Below, piece by piece: positions 41,582 to 50,688 of a stretch of DNA of 64,000 nt; the first letter of the stretch is position 1, and every line of letters starts with the position of its first letter. The DNA lies in contig CAZVNM010000008.1 of NCBI GenBank assembly GCA_964628685.1, positions 1 to 64,000 of the forward strand, given 5' to 3'. A program made the translations under genes and the position numbers. The notes under the pieces are model-generated. The model saw nothing but the letters and a program-made list of their open reading frames with translations, ran no database searches and was not told where the DNA came from. This DNA comes from CALMEC01 sp964628685. GTDB lineage: Bacteria > Actinomycetota > Thermoleophilia > Miltoncostaeales > Miltoncostaeaceae.

Positions 41582-43169
41582 GTTCGATCCCGTCAGGCGG
41601 CGGCTCGAATCGCTGCGCCAGGTCAACGAGCTGGCCGACGGCCTTCTGCCCGACACGCTGGTCACCCGCTCGCGGGAGCTCGCCGACCGGGCCGCCGGGC
41701 GGCTGGAGCACGGCTCGTCCCACACCGTCGTCGCGTTGGCGGGCGCCACCGGCAGCGGTAAGTCGTCGCTGTTCAACGCGGTCGCGGGCGAGCCGATCGC
41801 GCGAAGCGGTGTCACCCGTCCCACGACCGCCGCGGCCGAGGCGGTCACCTTCGGCGGCGACGACGCCACGGACCTCCTGGACTGGCTGCAGATCCCGTCC
41901 CGCCACCGGCTCGACCAGCCCGCGCTCGCGGGGCTCGTGCTGCTGGACCTGCCCGACCACGACTCGTTCCAGACCGACCACCGCGCCGAGGTCGATCGGC
42001 TGGTGCGGGTGGTGGACGTGTTCTGCTGGGTCGTCGACCCGCAGAAGTACGCCGACGCCACCCTCCACCGCGACTACATCGCCCGGTTCGGCGCGCACGA
42101 CGCCGTGACCCTGGTGGTGCTCAACCAGATCGACCGCCTCTCGCCCGACGAGCGCCGCGCCTGCATCGACCACCTGGGGACGCTGCTGCGCGACGACGGT
42201 CTCACCGACGCGCGCATCATCGCCACCTCGGCGGTGACCGGCGAGGGGATCGACGAGCTTCGGTCCGAGCTGGGCGCGCGCGTGGCGGAGCACCGGGCGC
42301 TCGTCAAGCGCATCCAGGCGGACCTCGATTGGGTCGCCGGTGACATCACGCGCGCGGCGGGATCGTCCGATCCGCATCCGGTCAGCGACGACCAGCGCGA
42401 ACGGCTGGCCGATGCGCTGGCGGAGGTCGTGGGGGCGCGTGGGCTGGCCTCGGCCGCCGGCGCCGCCATCCGCTACCGGGGTGGCCACGCCGTCGGCTGG
42501 CCGTTCACCCGGTGGGTCTCGCGTCTCAAACCCGATCCGCTGCGGCGGTTGGGGCTTGCCAAGGAGAAGACCAGCATCTCGGGTGATGCGCCGCGTCGCA
42601 CGCACATCGGTGGCGACAACCCGGTCGCACGCGCCGGTGTGACCACCGCGGTGGCCGAGCTGGTGGACGATGTGGGCGGGGGCCTTCCCGCGCCGTGGAA
42701 GGAGCGGCTGCGCGACGCCGCGAGCCCGCCCGAGGCGGATCTGGTGGACGCGCTCGACCGTTCGGTGGGCGAGGCCGGCATCGAGATCGACAACCCGGGC
42801 TGGTGGCGTCCGGTCAACGGCCTGCAGTGGCTCCTCGCGCTGATCGCCGTGGGCGGACTGGTGTGGTTGGCCGTGCTCTTCGTCCTCGAATGGTTCAAGG
42901 TGCCGGATCCGCCGACGCCCGAGTGGAACGGCTGGCCGGTGCCCACCCTGATGGTGATCGGTGGGCTGGTGCTGGGGGTCGTCGTGGCCGTGGTCGCGCG
43001 CCGGTTCGTGGCGGTGAGCGCACGCAATCAGGAGCGTCGCGTGCGAAAACGGCTGGCCAAACGCACCCGGGCCGTCGGCGACGCCCAGATCGTCGGGCCG
43101 CTCGACGCCGAGATCGACCGCATGCGCCGACTGCGCGGGACGATCGCCGCCCTTGCGAAGGGACCGTGA
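41574..43169 (+). CDS. Membrane-anchored GTPase, second of a tandem pair
   Basis: GTPase of 531 residues. P-loop AGATGSGKSS (about residue 58), switch I VTRPTTAAAE, G3 DLPDHDS, G4-like LNQID and the G5-like ATSAVTGEG are all visible, so nucleotide binding is likely. Two membrane helices near the C-terminus (about 418-440 and 462-482) anchor it, with a basic tail (RRVRKRLAKRTR) inside the cell. Starts at a GTG overlapping the first GTPase gene. Related paired GTPases occur in other actinobacteria; their function is poorly defined. Confidence 0.82.
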   Translation: MAEFDPVRRRLESLRQVNELADGLLPDTLVTRSRELADRAAGRLEHGSSHTVVALAGATGSGKSSLFNAVAGEPIARSGVTRPTTAAAEAVTFGGDDATDLLDWLQIPSRHRLDQPALAGLVLLDLPDHDSFQTDHRAEVDRLVRVVDVFCWVVDPQKYADATLHRDYIARFGAHDAVTLVVLNQIDRLSPDERRACIDHLGTLLRDDGLTDARIIATSAVTGEGIDELRSELGARVAEHRALVKRIQADLDWVAGDITRAAGSSDPHPVSDDQRERLADALAEVVGARGLASAAGAAIRYRGGHAVGWPFTRWVSRLKPDPLRRLGLAKEKTSISGDAPRRTHIGGDNPVARAGVTTAVAELVDDVGGGLPAPWKERLRDAASPPEADLVDALDRSVGEAGIEIDNPGWWRPVNGLQWLLALIAVGGLVWLAVLFVLEWFKVPDPPTPEWNGWPVPTLMVIGGLVLGVVVAVVARRFVAVSARNQERRVRKRLAKRTRAVGDAQIVGPLDAEIDRMRRLRGTIAALAKGP

Positions 43170-43317
43170 GCCACGGGTCGGGTGCTCCGGGACGGTCAAT
43201 GCGCGTCGGCGTTCCGGCGGCAGCCAACCCTCGATGACCTGATGGCCGTCCGGCGTTCGGAGGGCGCGCTGGCGCGCGAACGGGCCTGAGAGCGGGGTCG
43301 ACGGGCGCCGGCCTGCG

Positions 43318-44290
43318 TGACGGACTTTGAACGTCGCGCGCCGTCCATTTGAACGGGTGGGGACGTCGTTGCGGGAGCACGGTCCGGTCCGGGAGGAGTG
43401 GCTGTGGCAGAGGGTGCGCGATTCGCGGGGATCGCGTGTGACGCGTCCGTGGCGGGTGGTGCAAGTGAACGGTCGTCCGCGTCAATTTGGACGTCGCGCG
43501 CCGTCCATTTGAACGGGTGGGGACGTCGTTGCGGGAGCAGCACGGTCCGGTCCGGGAGGGGTGGCTGTGGCAGAGGGTGCGCGATCCACTCGGATCGTGT
43601 GACGCGTCTGTGACGAGATCGCGCAAGTGGACGGTCGCCAACGTTCAATTGAACGTCGCGCGCCGTCCATTGGTCGGATGGGGATCTCGTGGCGGGGCAC
43701 GGTCTGGGAGCGGTGGCTGTGGCGGAGCGGATCGCGTGACCCGGTGCGGTTATTCAATTGAACGTTGCGCGCTGGCCGTTTGGACGTAGCGCGCCGTCTA
43801 TCTGAATGGGTGAGGACGTCGTGGCGGGGCGCGGTGCGGTCCGAGAGGGGTGTGGCTGTGGCGAGGGTGCGAGATTCGCCGGGATCGTGGGACGCGTCTG
43901 TGACGGGGTCGTGCAAGTGGACGGTCGCCGACGTTCATTTGAACGTTGCGCGCCGTCCATTGAACGGATGGGGATGTCGTGGGGGCCCCGGTCTGGGGGT
44001 GGGTGTGGCGGAGGGTGCGCAGTACGCGGGGATCGCGTGTGACGCGTTTGGCAGGGTTGTTCAAGTGAACGGTCCTCCGCGTCCATTCGGATGTCGCGCA
44101 CCGTCCAATTGACCGGGTGTGGGGATGTCGTGGCGGGTTGCGGTTCGTAGGGGTGGCTGTGGTGGAGGGTGCGCGGTCTGCCGGGATCGTGCGACGCGTC
44201 TGTGGCGGGGTCGTGCAAGCGAACGGTCGTCCGGGTTCAATTGAACGTCGCGCGCTGTCCATCTGAACGTCGCGCGCCGCTCGATTGGAC
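43318..44290. repeat. Degenerate ~160-base tandem repeat array
   Basis: Six to seven imperfect units, mostly 145-180 bases (one of about 110). Each has the core CGCGCGCCGTCCATTTGAAC, then a GTGGGGACGTCG-type segment, a GGTGGCTGTGGCGGAGGGTG-type segment, a GGGATCGTGTGACGCGTCTG-type segment and a GTGCAAGTGAACGGTCGTCC-type end. Unit joints hold palindromes such as GTTCAATTGAAC (43643-43654 and 44235-44246). Open frames on both strands are not maintained by unit length, so it is probably non-coding. Lies between the GTPase pair and groES. Not a CRISPR array: units are too long and too divergent. Confidence 0.85.
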
Positions 44291-44390
44291 GACGACGGTG
44301 CCGGGGCGTCGACCACCAACGGCCTCGAGATCGGCGCCATGCGTTGCCTCAACGGTCCGCAGGTCCGCGGAGGATCGCATCCGCTATTCT

Positions 44391-44417
44391 TTGGCACTCA
44401 ACTTCCGAGAGTGCCAA
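44391..44417 (+). promoter_or_regulatory. CIRCE operator upstream of groESL
   Basis: TTGGCACTC, 9-base spacer, GAGTGCCAA: a perfect inverted repeat one base per arm away from the consensus HrcA operator (TTAGCACTC-N9-GAGTGCTAA). A TATTCT box abuts it at 44385-44390, so HrcA binding would block the promoter or its start site. Confidence 0.95.
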
Positions 44418-44433
44418 ACAACAAGGAGAGCTG

Positions 44434-44721
44434 ATGGGGCTGAAGCCGCTGGGCGACCGCATCGTCGTCCGCCAGATCGAGGCCGAGGAGGTCACGGCGA
44501 GCGGGATCGTGCTGCCGGACACCGCGCAGGAGAAGCCGCTTCGCGGTGAGGTCATCGCCGCGGGCGACGGCCGTTTCGAGAACGGCACGCGCGTCCCGCT
44601 GGACGTCGCCGTGGGTGACGAGGTGATCTACTCGAAGTACGGCGGCACCGAGGTGTCGGTCGACGGCGAGGACCTGCTCATCCTCCGTGAGTCGGACGTG
44701 CTCGCAAAGGCGGTGAAGTGA
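44434..44721 (+). CDS. groES: Co-chaperonin GroES
   Basis: 10-kDa lid of the GroEL folding chamber, 95 residues. It has the N-terminal LKPLGDRIVVRQ, the mobile loop (EEVTASGIVLPD) and the C-terminal DLLILRESDVLA. AAGGAG at 44423-44428 gives a clear ribosome site. Under CIRCE control. The stop overlaps groEL by one base. Confidence 0.97.
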   Translation: MGLKPLGDRIVVRQIEAEEVTASGIVLPDTAQEKPLRGEVIAAGDGRFENGTRVPLDVAVGDEVIYSKYGGTEVSVDGEDLLILRESDVLAKAVK

Positions 44722-46361
44722 TGCCGCACAAGGAGATCAAGTTCCACGAGGACGCTCGCAAGGCCCTCGAGCGCGGCGTCAACGTGCTGGCCGACGCCGT
44801 CAAGGTGACCCTGGGCCCCAAGGGCCGCTACGTCGTCCTCAAGCGTCCGTTCGGCGCCCCCACCGTGACCAACGACGGCGTCACCATCGCCCGCGAGATC
44901 GAGTGCGAGGACCCGTTCGAGAACCAGGGCGCGCAGCTGGTGCGCGAGGTCGCGACCGCGACCAACGACGTCGCCGGTGACGGCACCACCACGGCCACGC
45001 TGCTCGCGCAGGCCATCGTGCGCGAGGGCCTCAAGAACGTGGCCGCCGGCGCCAACCCGATGGGGCTGAAGCGCGGCATCGAGGCCGCCGTCGACAACAT
45101 CGTCGAGGCCGTCCAGAAGGCCGCGACCCCGGTCAAGGGCAAGGAGGACATCGCCCGCGTCGCCACCATCTCGGCGCGTGACCGCGGCATCGGCGACATC
45201 ATCTCCGAGGCGATCGAGAAGGTCGGCAAGGACGGCGTGGTCAACGTCGAGGAGGGCCAGACCTTCGGCATGGACCTCGAGTTCACCGAGGGCATGCAGT
45301 TCGACAAGGGCTACGTCAGCCCCTACATGGTCACCGACCCCGAGCGCATGGAGGCCGTCCTCGACGACGCCTACATCCTGGCCCACGGCGGCAAGGTCAG
45401 CGCCATCAAGGACATCCTCCCGCTCCTGGAGCAGGTCATCCAGACCGGCAAGCCGCTCCTCATCGTGGCGGAGGACTTCGAGGGCGAGGCCCTGGCCACC
45501 CTCATCGTCAACAAGCTGCGCGGCACGTTCACCGGCATCGTGGTGAAGGCCCCCGGCTTCGGCGACCGTCGCAAGCGCATGCTGGAGGACATCGCCGTCC
45601 TCACCGGCGGTGAGCAGATCAGCGGCGAGATGGGCCACAAGCTCGAGAACACCCAGCTCTCGCAGCTGGGCCGCGCCCGCAAGGTCGTGGTGGGCAAGGA
45701 CTACACCACGATCATCGACGGTGCCGGCGACCCGGAGGAGATCAAGGCGCGCATCGCCACGGTCAAGACCGAGATCGAGAACTCCGACTCGGACTACGAC
45801 CGCGAGAAGCTCCAGGAGCGCCTGGCCAAGCTCTCCGGCGGCGTGGCGGTGGTCAAGGTCGGCGCAGCCACCGAGACCGAGATGAAGGAGAAGAAGCACC
45901 GCGTGGAGGACGCCCTCCAGGCGACCCGTGCCGCCCTCGAGGAGGGCATCGTGCCGGGCGGCGGTGTCGCGCTCATCAACGCGCTCCCCGCACTCGACAA
46001 GCTGGAACTGGAGGGTGAGGAGGCCGTGGGCGCCGCCATCGTGCGTCGTGCCCTGGAGGAGCCGCTTCGCCAGCTGGCCCAGAACGCCGGCCTCGAGGGG
46101 TCGGTCGTCGTCGGCAAGGTCAAGGACCTGAAGAAGGGCATGGGCCTCAACGTCGACACCGGCGAGTACGTCGACCTGGTCAAGGAGGGCGTCATCGACC
46201 CGGCGATGGTCACCCGCTCGGCGCTCTTGAACGCCGCGTCGATCGCGAAGAACGTGATCACCACCGAGTGCCTCATCGTCGAGGCCCCCGAGAAGCCGAA
46301 GGACGGCCCCGGCGGTCCGATCACGAGCCACAACCTGGCCGGGGGCATGCCGGACTTCTAG
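44721..46361 (+). CDS. groEL: Chaperonin GroEL
   Basis: 60-kDa ATP-dependent chaperonin, 546 residues. Family hallmarks are the ATP-site VTLGPKGRYVVL and GDGTTTATLLAQAI, the apical-domain substrate region, and AALEEGIVPGGGVALI. The C-terminus ends GGPITSHNLAGGMPDF, with neither a long GGM repeat nor a His-rich tail. ATG 44721 overlaps the groES stop. Confidence 0.98.
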   Translation: MPHKEIKFHEDARKALERGVNVLADAVKVTLGPKGRYVVLKRPFGAPTVTNDGVTIAREIECEDPFENQGAQLVREVATATNDVAGDGTTTATLLAQAIVREGLKNVAAGANPMGLKRGIEAAVDNIVEAVQKAATPVKGKEDIARVATISARDRGIGDIISEAIEKVGKDGVVNVEEGQTFGMDLEFTEGMQFDKGYVSPYMVTDPERMEAVLDDAYILAHGGKVSAIKDILPLLEQVIQTGKPLLIVAEDFEGEALATLIVNKLRGTFTGIVVKAPGFGDRRKRMLEDIAVLTGGEQISGEMGHKLENTQLSQLGRARKVVVGKDYTTIIDGAGDPEEIKARIATVKTEIENSDSDYDREKLQERLAKLSGGVAVVKVGAATETEMKEKKHRVEDALQATRAALEEGIVPGGGVALINALPALDKLELEGEEAVGAAIVRRALEEPLRQLAQNAGLEGSVVVGKVKDLKKGMGLNVDTGEYVDLVKEGVIDPAMVTRSALLNAASIAKNVITTECLIVEAPEKPKDGPGGPITSHNLAGGMPDF

Positions 46362-46388
46362 TCCGACCCCGGTTTGCATGCGGTACAT

Positions 46389-46424
46389 GTGTGGCCCGTC
46401 CCGGGAACCCGGGGCGGGCCACAC
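46389..46424 (+). terminator. Terminator of the groESL operon
   Basis: Long hairpin: GTGTGGCCCG (46389-46398) pairs with CGGGCCACAC (46415-46424), with an inner CCCGGG/CCCGGG stem. A short T-rich stretch follows. Confidence 0.88.
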
Positions 46425-46700
46425 GTCATTTCACGGGCGCGAAGGCGACGCGGCGATGCGTCTGTGCCTTGGTCCCGCCCGTTCGGGTGGGAGACATCGC
46501 GTTACTCCTGGGGAGGGTGATCGACACTGGAAGGAGCGCCGCGGCGCCGCTGATACATCGCGCAACCGGCGCGATCGGTGTCGCGGTCGCGTGTGCGGGT
46601 GTCGGCCGTGCCGGACCGCATGCGGTCCACCATCCCCACGGCCCGGTTCCGGCCATCCGGTCTACGCTGGTCGGACGCCCCGCCCACACCGAGGTCATCC
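46425..46700. other. Intergenic, no gene seen
   Basis: Between the groEL terminator and the oxidoreductase. No clear promoter or small gene. A 90-codon minus-strand frame here has composition typical of a chance frame. Confidence 0.4.
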
Positions 46701-47705
46701 GTGCCAGCGTTCCCAGTGCCCCTGTCCATCCTCGATCTCGCCCCCGTCGGTCACGGCGAGACGGTCGGCCAGTCGTTCGCCGCCAGCGTCGACCTGGCCC
46801 GCCGCGCCGAGGCCTGGGGCTATGCGCGCATCTGGTACGCCGAACACCACAACATGCCGGCCATCGCGTCGGCGGCGACCTCGGTGCTGATCGCCCACAT
46901 CGCCGCCAACACGTCGACCATCCGGCTGGGGGCCGGCGGCATCATGCTGCCCAACCACTCGCCACTCGTCATCGCCGAGCAGTTCGGCACGCTGGCCGCC
47001 CTCCACCCCGGCCGCATCGACCTGGGGCTCGGCCGCGCACCGGGAACCGACCAGGTGACGGTCCGCGCCCTGCGCACGTCGCCCGCCGCCGCGGAGCACT
47101 TCCCGCAGGACGTGGTGGAGCTGCAGGGGTACCTGGGAGAGGAGTCCCTGGTGCCGGGTGTCGAGGCGACGCCCGGGCGCGGCAGCAACGTGCCGATCTA
47201 CATCCTCGGCTCGTCCCTCTTCGGGGCGCGGCTGGCGGCCATGCTGGGGCTCCCCTACGGCTTCGCCTCGCACTTCGCGCCCGACATGCTGCAGCAGGCG
47301 GTGGCCCTGTACCGCGAGGAGTTCAAACCCTCGGCCCAGCTGGCCGAGCCCTACGTCATCGCCGGCGTGGGCGCCATCGTCGCCGACACCGACGAGGAGG
47401 CCACCACCCAACTGCTCGCCACCCGGCGGCGGCGCGTGAGCCTCATCCTCGGTCGCCCGAAGCAGCACTTCACCGACCAGGAGGCCGACCGCATCCTCTC
47501 GACCGATGCGGGTCACCACGTCGACAAGATGCTCACCTACACGGCGATCGGAACGCCGGCGAAGGCCCGCGAGTATCTGGAGTGGTTCCGGGAGCACGCC
47601 GACGCCGACGAGCTGATGATCACCTCCAACGCCGTCGACCGCGGCGCGTGGCTGCGGTCACTGGAGCTCGTGGCGCAGGAGTGCCTGGGCGCCGATCCGG
47701 CCTGA
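46701..47705 (+). CDS. LLM-class (luciferase-like) flavin oxidoreductase
   Basis: TIM-barrel, FMN-dependent monooxygenase-like protein of 334 residues. Typical features are LSILDLAPVGHGETVGQSFA at the start, the WYAEHHNMPAIAS motif, GAGGIMLPNHSPLVIAEQFG and the GRIDLGLGRAPGTD loop. Members of this MsnO8-like group are rarely characterised; the substrate is unknown. GTG 46701 gives a family-typical N-terminus; longer frames upstream lack similarity. Confidence 0.88.
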   Translation: MPAFPVPLSILDLAPVGHGETVGQSFAASVDLARRAEAWGYARIWYAEHHNMPAIASAATSVLIAHIAANTSTIRLGAGGIMLPNHSPLVIAEQFGTLAALHPGRIDLGLGRAPGTDQVTVRALRTSPAAAEHFPQDVVELQGYLGEESLVPGVEATPGRGSNVPIYILGSSLFGARLAAMLGLPYGFASHFAPDMLQQAVALYREEFKPSAQLAEPYVIAGVGAIVADTDEEATTQLLATRRRRVSLILGRPKQHFTDQEADRILSTDAGHHVDKMLTYTAIGTPAKAREYLEWFREHADADELMITSNAVDRGAWLRSLELVAQECLGADPA

Positions 47706-47812
47706 GATCGTGACCCGGCCGGGGCGCGTGGTCCGGCCCGCCACCGGAGCGTCGAACACCCGCATCCGTGCGCTCGCCGAGACCGGGTGCCCGCCTGCGG
47801 CGTACAACCGGC

Positions 47813-48286
47813 ATGAAGACCGGATCGAAGCCGCTCCTCGCCGTCGCCGCCGTCTGCCTGGTCACGCTGCTGGCGGGGTGCTCCCCCCGGCTCCTCCCCT
47901 TCGGCGGTGACTCCCACGCGCCCGTGTGGTTCGGTGGGCTGGACCGCGCACCCGGCGCGCCATCGCCCGATCCGCATGCGGAGATCACGTCGGACGCCGA
48001 CCTGACCGCGCTCGTGGGACGGGCCACCCCGGGCCGGCCGCTGGACCTGCCCCCGCGGCCCGACGGCGTCCGCCGGCTCGCGTTCGTCCTCACCGGCTGC
48101 GCGCACGACTCGGCGCGTCTCACCGTCGGGGGCGACGGGACCGTCGGCGTGCGCCTGGTGCGGGACGATCCCGACATCGAGATCGACTGCGCCCAGGCGA
48201 TGTACTACCTGGCGGTGTTCGACGTGCCCGCGGATCGTCTGGCGGCCAACCCGTTCAGGGCGACCGGCGGATCGCCGACGCCCTGA
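47813..48286 (+). CDS. Putative lipoprotein, hypothetical
   Basis: A 157-residue exported lipoprotein: basic N-terminus, hydrophobic LLAVAAVCLVTLLAGC with lipobox LAGC. The mature region has two Cys (TGCAHDS and DCAQA) that may pair, and a C-terminal YYLAVFDVPADRL. No domain recognised. Convergent with the ABC exporter gene, 15 bases apart. Confidence 0.7.
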   Translation: MKTGSKPLLAVAAVCLVTLLAGCSPRLLPFGGDSHAPVWFGGLDRAPGAPSPDPHAEITSDADLTALVGRATPGRPLDLPPRPDGVRRLAFVLTGCAHDSARLTVGGDGTVGVRLVRDDPDIEIDCAQAMYYLAVFDVPADRLAANPFRATGGSPTP

Positions 48287-48301
48287 CGTCGGGACCGCGG
48301 G

Positions 48302-50143
48302 TCAGGCGGCCCGGGCGAGCGGACCGTCGGCCTGCACCAGGGCGTCGTATCGGCCGCCCGCTGTCCGCAGGTCCGCGTGCGTGCCCCGTTCGACGATGCG
48401 CCCGTCGTGCAGGACGGCGATTTGGTCGGCGCCGGCGACGGTGCTCAGCCGATGGGCGATCGTGATGGTCGTGCGCCCGGCGGCCAGGGCGTCGAGGGCC
48501 GTCTGCAGGCCGCGCTCGGTCCTGGTGTCGAGGGCGCTGGTGGCCTCGTCCAGGATGAGGATGCGCGGATCGCGCAGGAGGGTGCGCGCGATCACCAGCC
48601 GCTGCTTCTCGCCACCCGAGAACCGGTGTCCACGCGCGCCCACCACGGTGTCAAGACCCTCCGGCAGCCGCTCCACCAGGTCGGCCACCTGCGCCGTGCG
48701 AAGGGCCTCCCACAGGGCGTCCTCGGTCGCATCGGGCCGGGCGAGGAGGAGGTTCTCGCGGATCGACGCGTGCATCAGGTGGGGTTCCTGGCTCACGACG
48801 CCCACGACCTGCGTGATCGTCGCCTCGTCCAGATCGCGCAGGTCGTGCCCGTCGATGGTCACCCGACCGCGATCGGGATCCCGCAGACGTGAGATGAGGG
48901 AGACGAGCGTGCTCTTGCCCGATCCGGTGCGCCCGACGAGCGCCAGACTCGTGCCGGCCGGCACCGTCAGGTCGAGGCCCGCGAGCGCGGGGGAGTCCGA
49001 CCCCTCGTAGGTGACGTGCACGTCCTCCAGCCGGACCTCGCCCCGAACGGTGGCGAGGTCGAGGGTGACGGGGTGGACCGGCGGCGGCACGTCGACGACG
49101 AGGTCCAGGTAGCCGAAGATGCGGCTGAAGAGCGCCATCGACGAGATCCACTGGGCGCCCAGGTTCAGAAGCCCCATGATGGGCCGGAAGATCGTCGCCT
49201 GAAGCGTCGTGAACGCGACCAGCGTCCCGATCGTCATGCCACCGCTCGTCGCCGGGAACCCCGCGGCCAGATAGATGAGCGCCGGGATGGCGGCGAAGAT
49301 GATCTGCATCGTCGACATGCGCCACCGTCCGGCCAGCTGACTGCGAAGCTCAAGGTCTGCCAGCCGCTCCGAGCTCGCGGTGAACGCGTCGGCCCGCGCA
49401 CCTCCGGCCCCCAGGGTCTTGGTGAGAAGGGCGCCGCTCACCGAGAGCCCCTCCTCCACGTGACCGTGGAGGGTGGCGAGCTCGCGCTGCCTGGCCGCGG
49501 TGAGCTCGCGGCGTATGATTGCGACCCGCCGTGTGAGCCACACCGCCGGCGGGATGACCGCCAGCGACAGCAGGGAGAGGCGCGGCGAGAGCGCCACCAT
49601 GGCGACCGCCGTGGCGACGGTGGTGGTGACGTTGGCGGCGACCGACGTCGCGGTGCTCGTCACCACCGACTGCATGCCGGAGATGTCGTGGGTGAGACGG
49701 CTCTGCACCTCGCCGCCGCGCACGCGCGTGAAGAACGCCATGGACTGTGCCTGCAGGTGGCGGAAGACCCGGGTGCGAAGCGCGTGCATGACGTCCTGGC
49801 CGAGCGCGGTCGCGAGCCACGTCTGCACCACGCCGAGGATCGCGGTCACGACGGCCACCGCGACCATCCCGGCGACCAGCCGTACGAGAAGGCCGGTGTC
49901 GCGTCCCGGCAGGGCGTCGTCGATCACGCCCCGCAGCAGGAACGGCTGCGCCATTGCGATGAGCGACGTCGCCGCGATGATCGCCGCGACCACGATCATG
50001 CGTGCCCGGTGCGGCCGGAAGAGGCGGCCGACCCGGCCGATGGAGACCGGGCTCTCTGCGAGCTGCCTGCGATCGGCGGGATCGACGCGTCCCGGTCGGT
50101 TGCGATGTGGTCCCTGGTCGTCGCGGCCCATGTATCCGTCCAT
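48302..50143 (-). CDS. ABC transporter, fused permease and ATPase (exporter type)
   Basis: A 613-residue half-transporter that should act as a dimer. Six membrane helices (about 50-330) are followed by an ATPase domain with Walker A GRTGSGKSTL, signature FSGGEKQRL and Walker B RILILDEATSALD. This is the lipid/drug exporter layout. Divergent from a MarR-family gene, 80 bases apart, which probably controls it. GGGAGGGGG lies upstream of the start. Substrate not evident. Confidence 0.92.
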   Translation of the reverse strand: MDGYMGRDDQGPHRNRPGRVDPADRRQLAESPVSIGRVGRLFRPHRARMIVVAAIIAATSLIAMAQPFLLRGVIDDALPGRDTGLLVRLVAGMVAVAVVTAILGVVQTWLATALGQDVMHALRTRVFRHLQAQSMAFFTRVRGGEVQSRLTHDISGMQSVVTSTATSVAANVTTTVATAVAMVALSPRLSLLSLAVIPPAVWLTRRVAIIRRELTAARQRELATLHGHVEEGLSVSGALLTKTLGAGGARADAFTASSERLADLELRSQLAGRWRMSTMQIIFAAIPALIYLAAGFPATSGGMTIGTLVAFTTLQATIFRPIMGLLNLGAQWISSMALFSRIFGYLDLVVDVPPPVHPVTLDLATVRGEVRLEDVHVTYEGSDSPALAGLDLTVPAGTSLALVGRTGSGKSTLVSLISRLRDPDRGRVTIDGHDLRDLDEATITQVVGVVSQEPHLMHASIRENLLLARPDATEDALWEALRTAQVADLVERLPEGLDTVVGARGHRFSGGEKQRLVIARTLLRDPRILILDEATSALDTRTERGLQTALDALAAGRTTITIAHRLSTVAGADQIAVLHDGRIVERGTHADLRTAGGRYDALVQADGPLARAA

Positions 50144-50176
50144 GCCGCCCCCTCCCGTCGAGATGTCAGATGGGGA

Positions 50177-50201
50177 GGTTACCTCATTATATGGTTACCT
50201 C
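50177..50201. promoter_or_regulatory. Candidate MarR operator with divergent promoters
   Basis: GGTTACCTC is repeated at 50177-50185 and 50193-50201, 16 bases apart in register. Between them a perfect TATAAT on the minus strand (50186-50191) would serve the ABC exporter, so repressor binding here would cover its -10 box. Confidence 0.55.
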
Positions 50202-50211
50202 GCAAGTCGGG

Positions 50212-50217
50212 TATGAT
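50212..50217 (+). promoter_or_regulatory. -10 box of marR-type gene, leaderless type
   Basis: TATGAT, 6 bases before ATG at 50224. Confidence 0.5.
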
Positions 50218-50223
50218 CGTGCG

Positions 50224-50688
50224 ATGGACGACGCGGCACGATCCGACGCCGAACCCACCCTGGAGGAGGCGCTCTTGGGGGCGGCCCGCGGCCTGCGGCG
50301 CCGGTGGATGGCGGACCTCGCCCCCATGGCGATCGCACCCCATCAGGCGCGCGTGCTCCGCGTGATCGGCCGCCGGGAACCGGTGCGGCCCGGCCAGGTG
50401 GCCGAGCGTCTGCGCATCGCGGCGCGGTCGGTCACCGAGGTGGTCGATGCGCTGGTGGAGCGCGGGCTCGTCGTCCGCGGACCCGATCCCGACGATCGCC
50501 GGGCGACCGCCCTGCGTCTCACACCGGAAGGCCGTCGGCTGGTGGACGAGGTGTCCGAACGCCGGCGGGTCGCGGCGGACCGGTACTTCGACCGGCTGAA
50601 CGCGCAGGAGCGACGCACGCTCGCGCGGCTGCTCGCCCGGCTGGACGACGATCGGACGACGTGCGATCCGCGCCGCACGGGGTTGTGA
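50224..50688 (+). CDS. MarR-family transcriptional regulator
   Basis: Winged-helix repressor of 154 residues. The recognition helix region is GQVAERLRIAARSVTEVVDAL and the wing is RGPDPDDRRATALRLTPEG, both typical of MarR. Probably senses a ligand and regulates itself and the divergent ABC exporter through the repeats in the 80-base gap. Confidence 0.9.
   Translation: MDDAARSDAEPTLEEALLGAARGLRRRWMADLAPMAIAPHQARVLRVIGRREPVRPGQVAERLRIAARSVTEVVDALVERGLVVRGPDPDDRRATALRLTPEGRRLVDEVSERRRVAADRYFDRLNAQERRTLARLLARLDDDRTTCDPRRTGL

Noticed and set aside
41487..43199. Minus-strand frame of 570 codons opposite the second GTPase
   Set aside because: Antisense shadow with no recognisable domain; the sense strand has clear G motifs.
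43195..44400. Short open frames on both strands in the tandem array, and the idea of a CRISPR array
   Set aside because: Frames change between units and are Arg/Thr/Pro-rich without conservation. Units of about 160 bases that diverge along their length do not fit CRISPR repeats and spacers, and no cas genes are near.
46426..46698. 90-codon minus-strand frame between groEL and the oxidoreductase
   Set aside because: Trp/Thr/Pro/Arg-rich with no family resemblance, ribosome site or neighbour context; likely chance.
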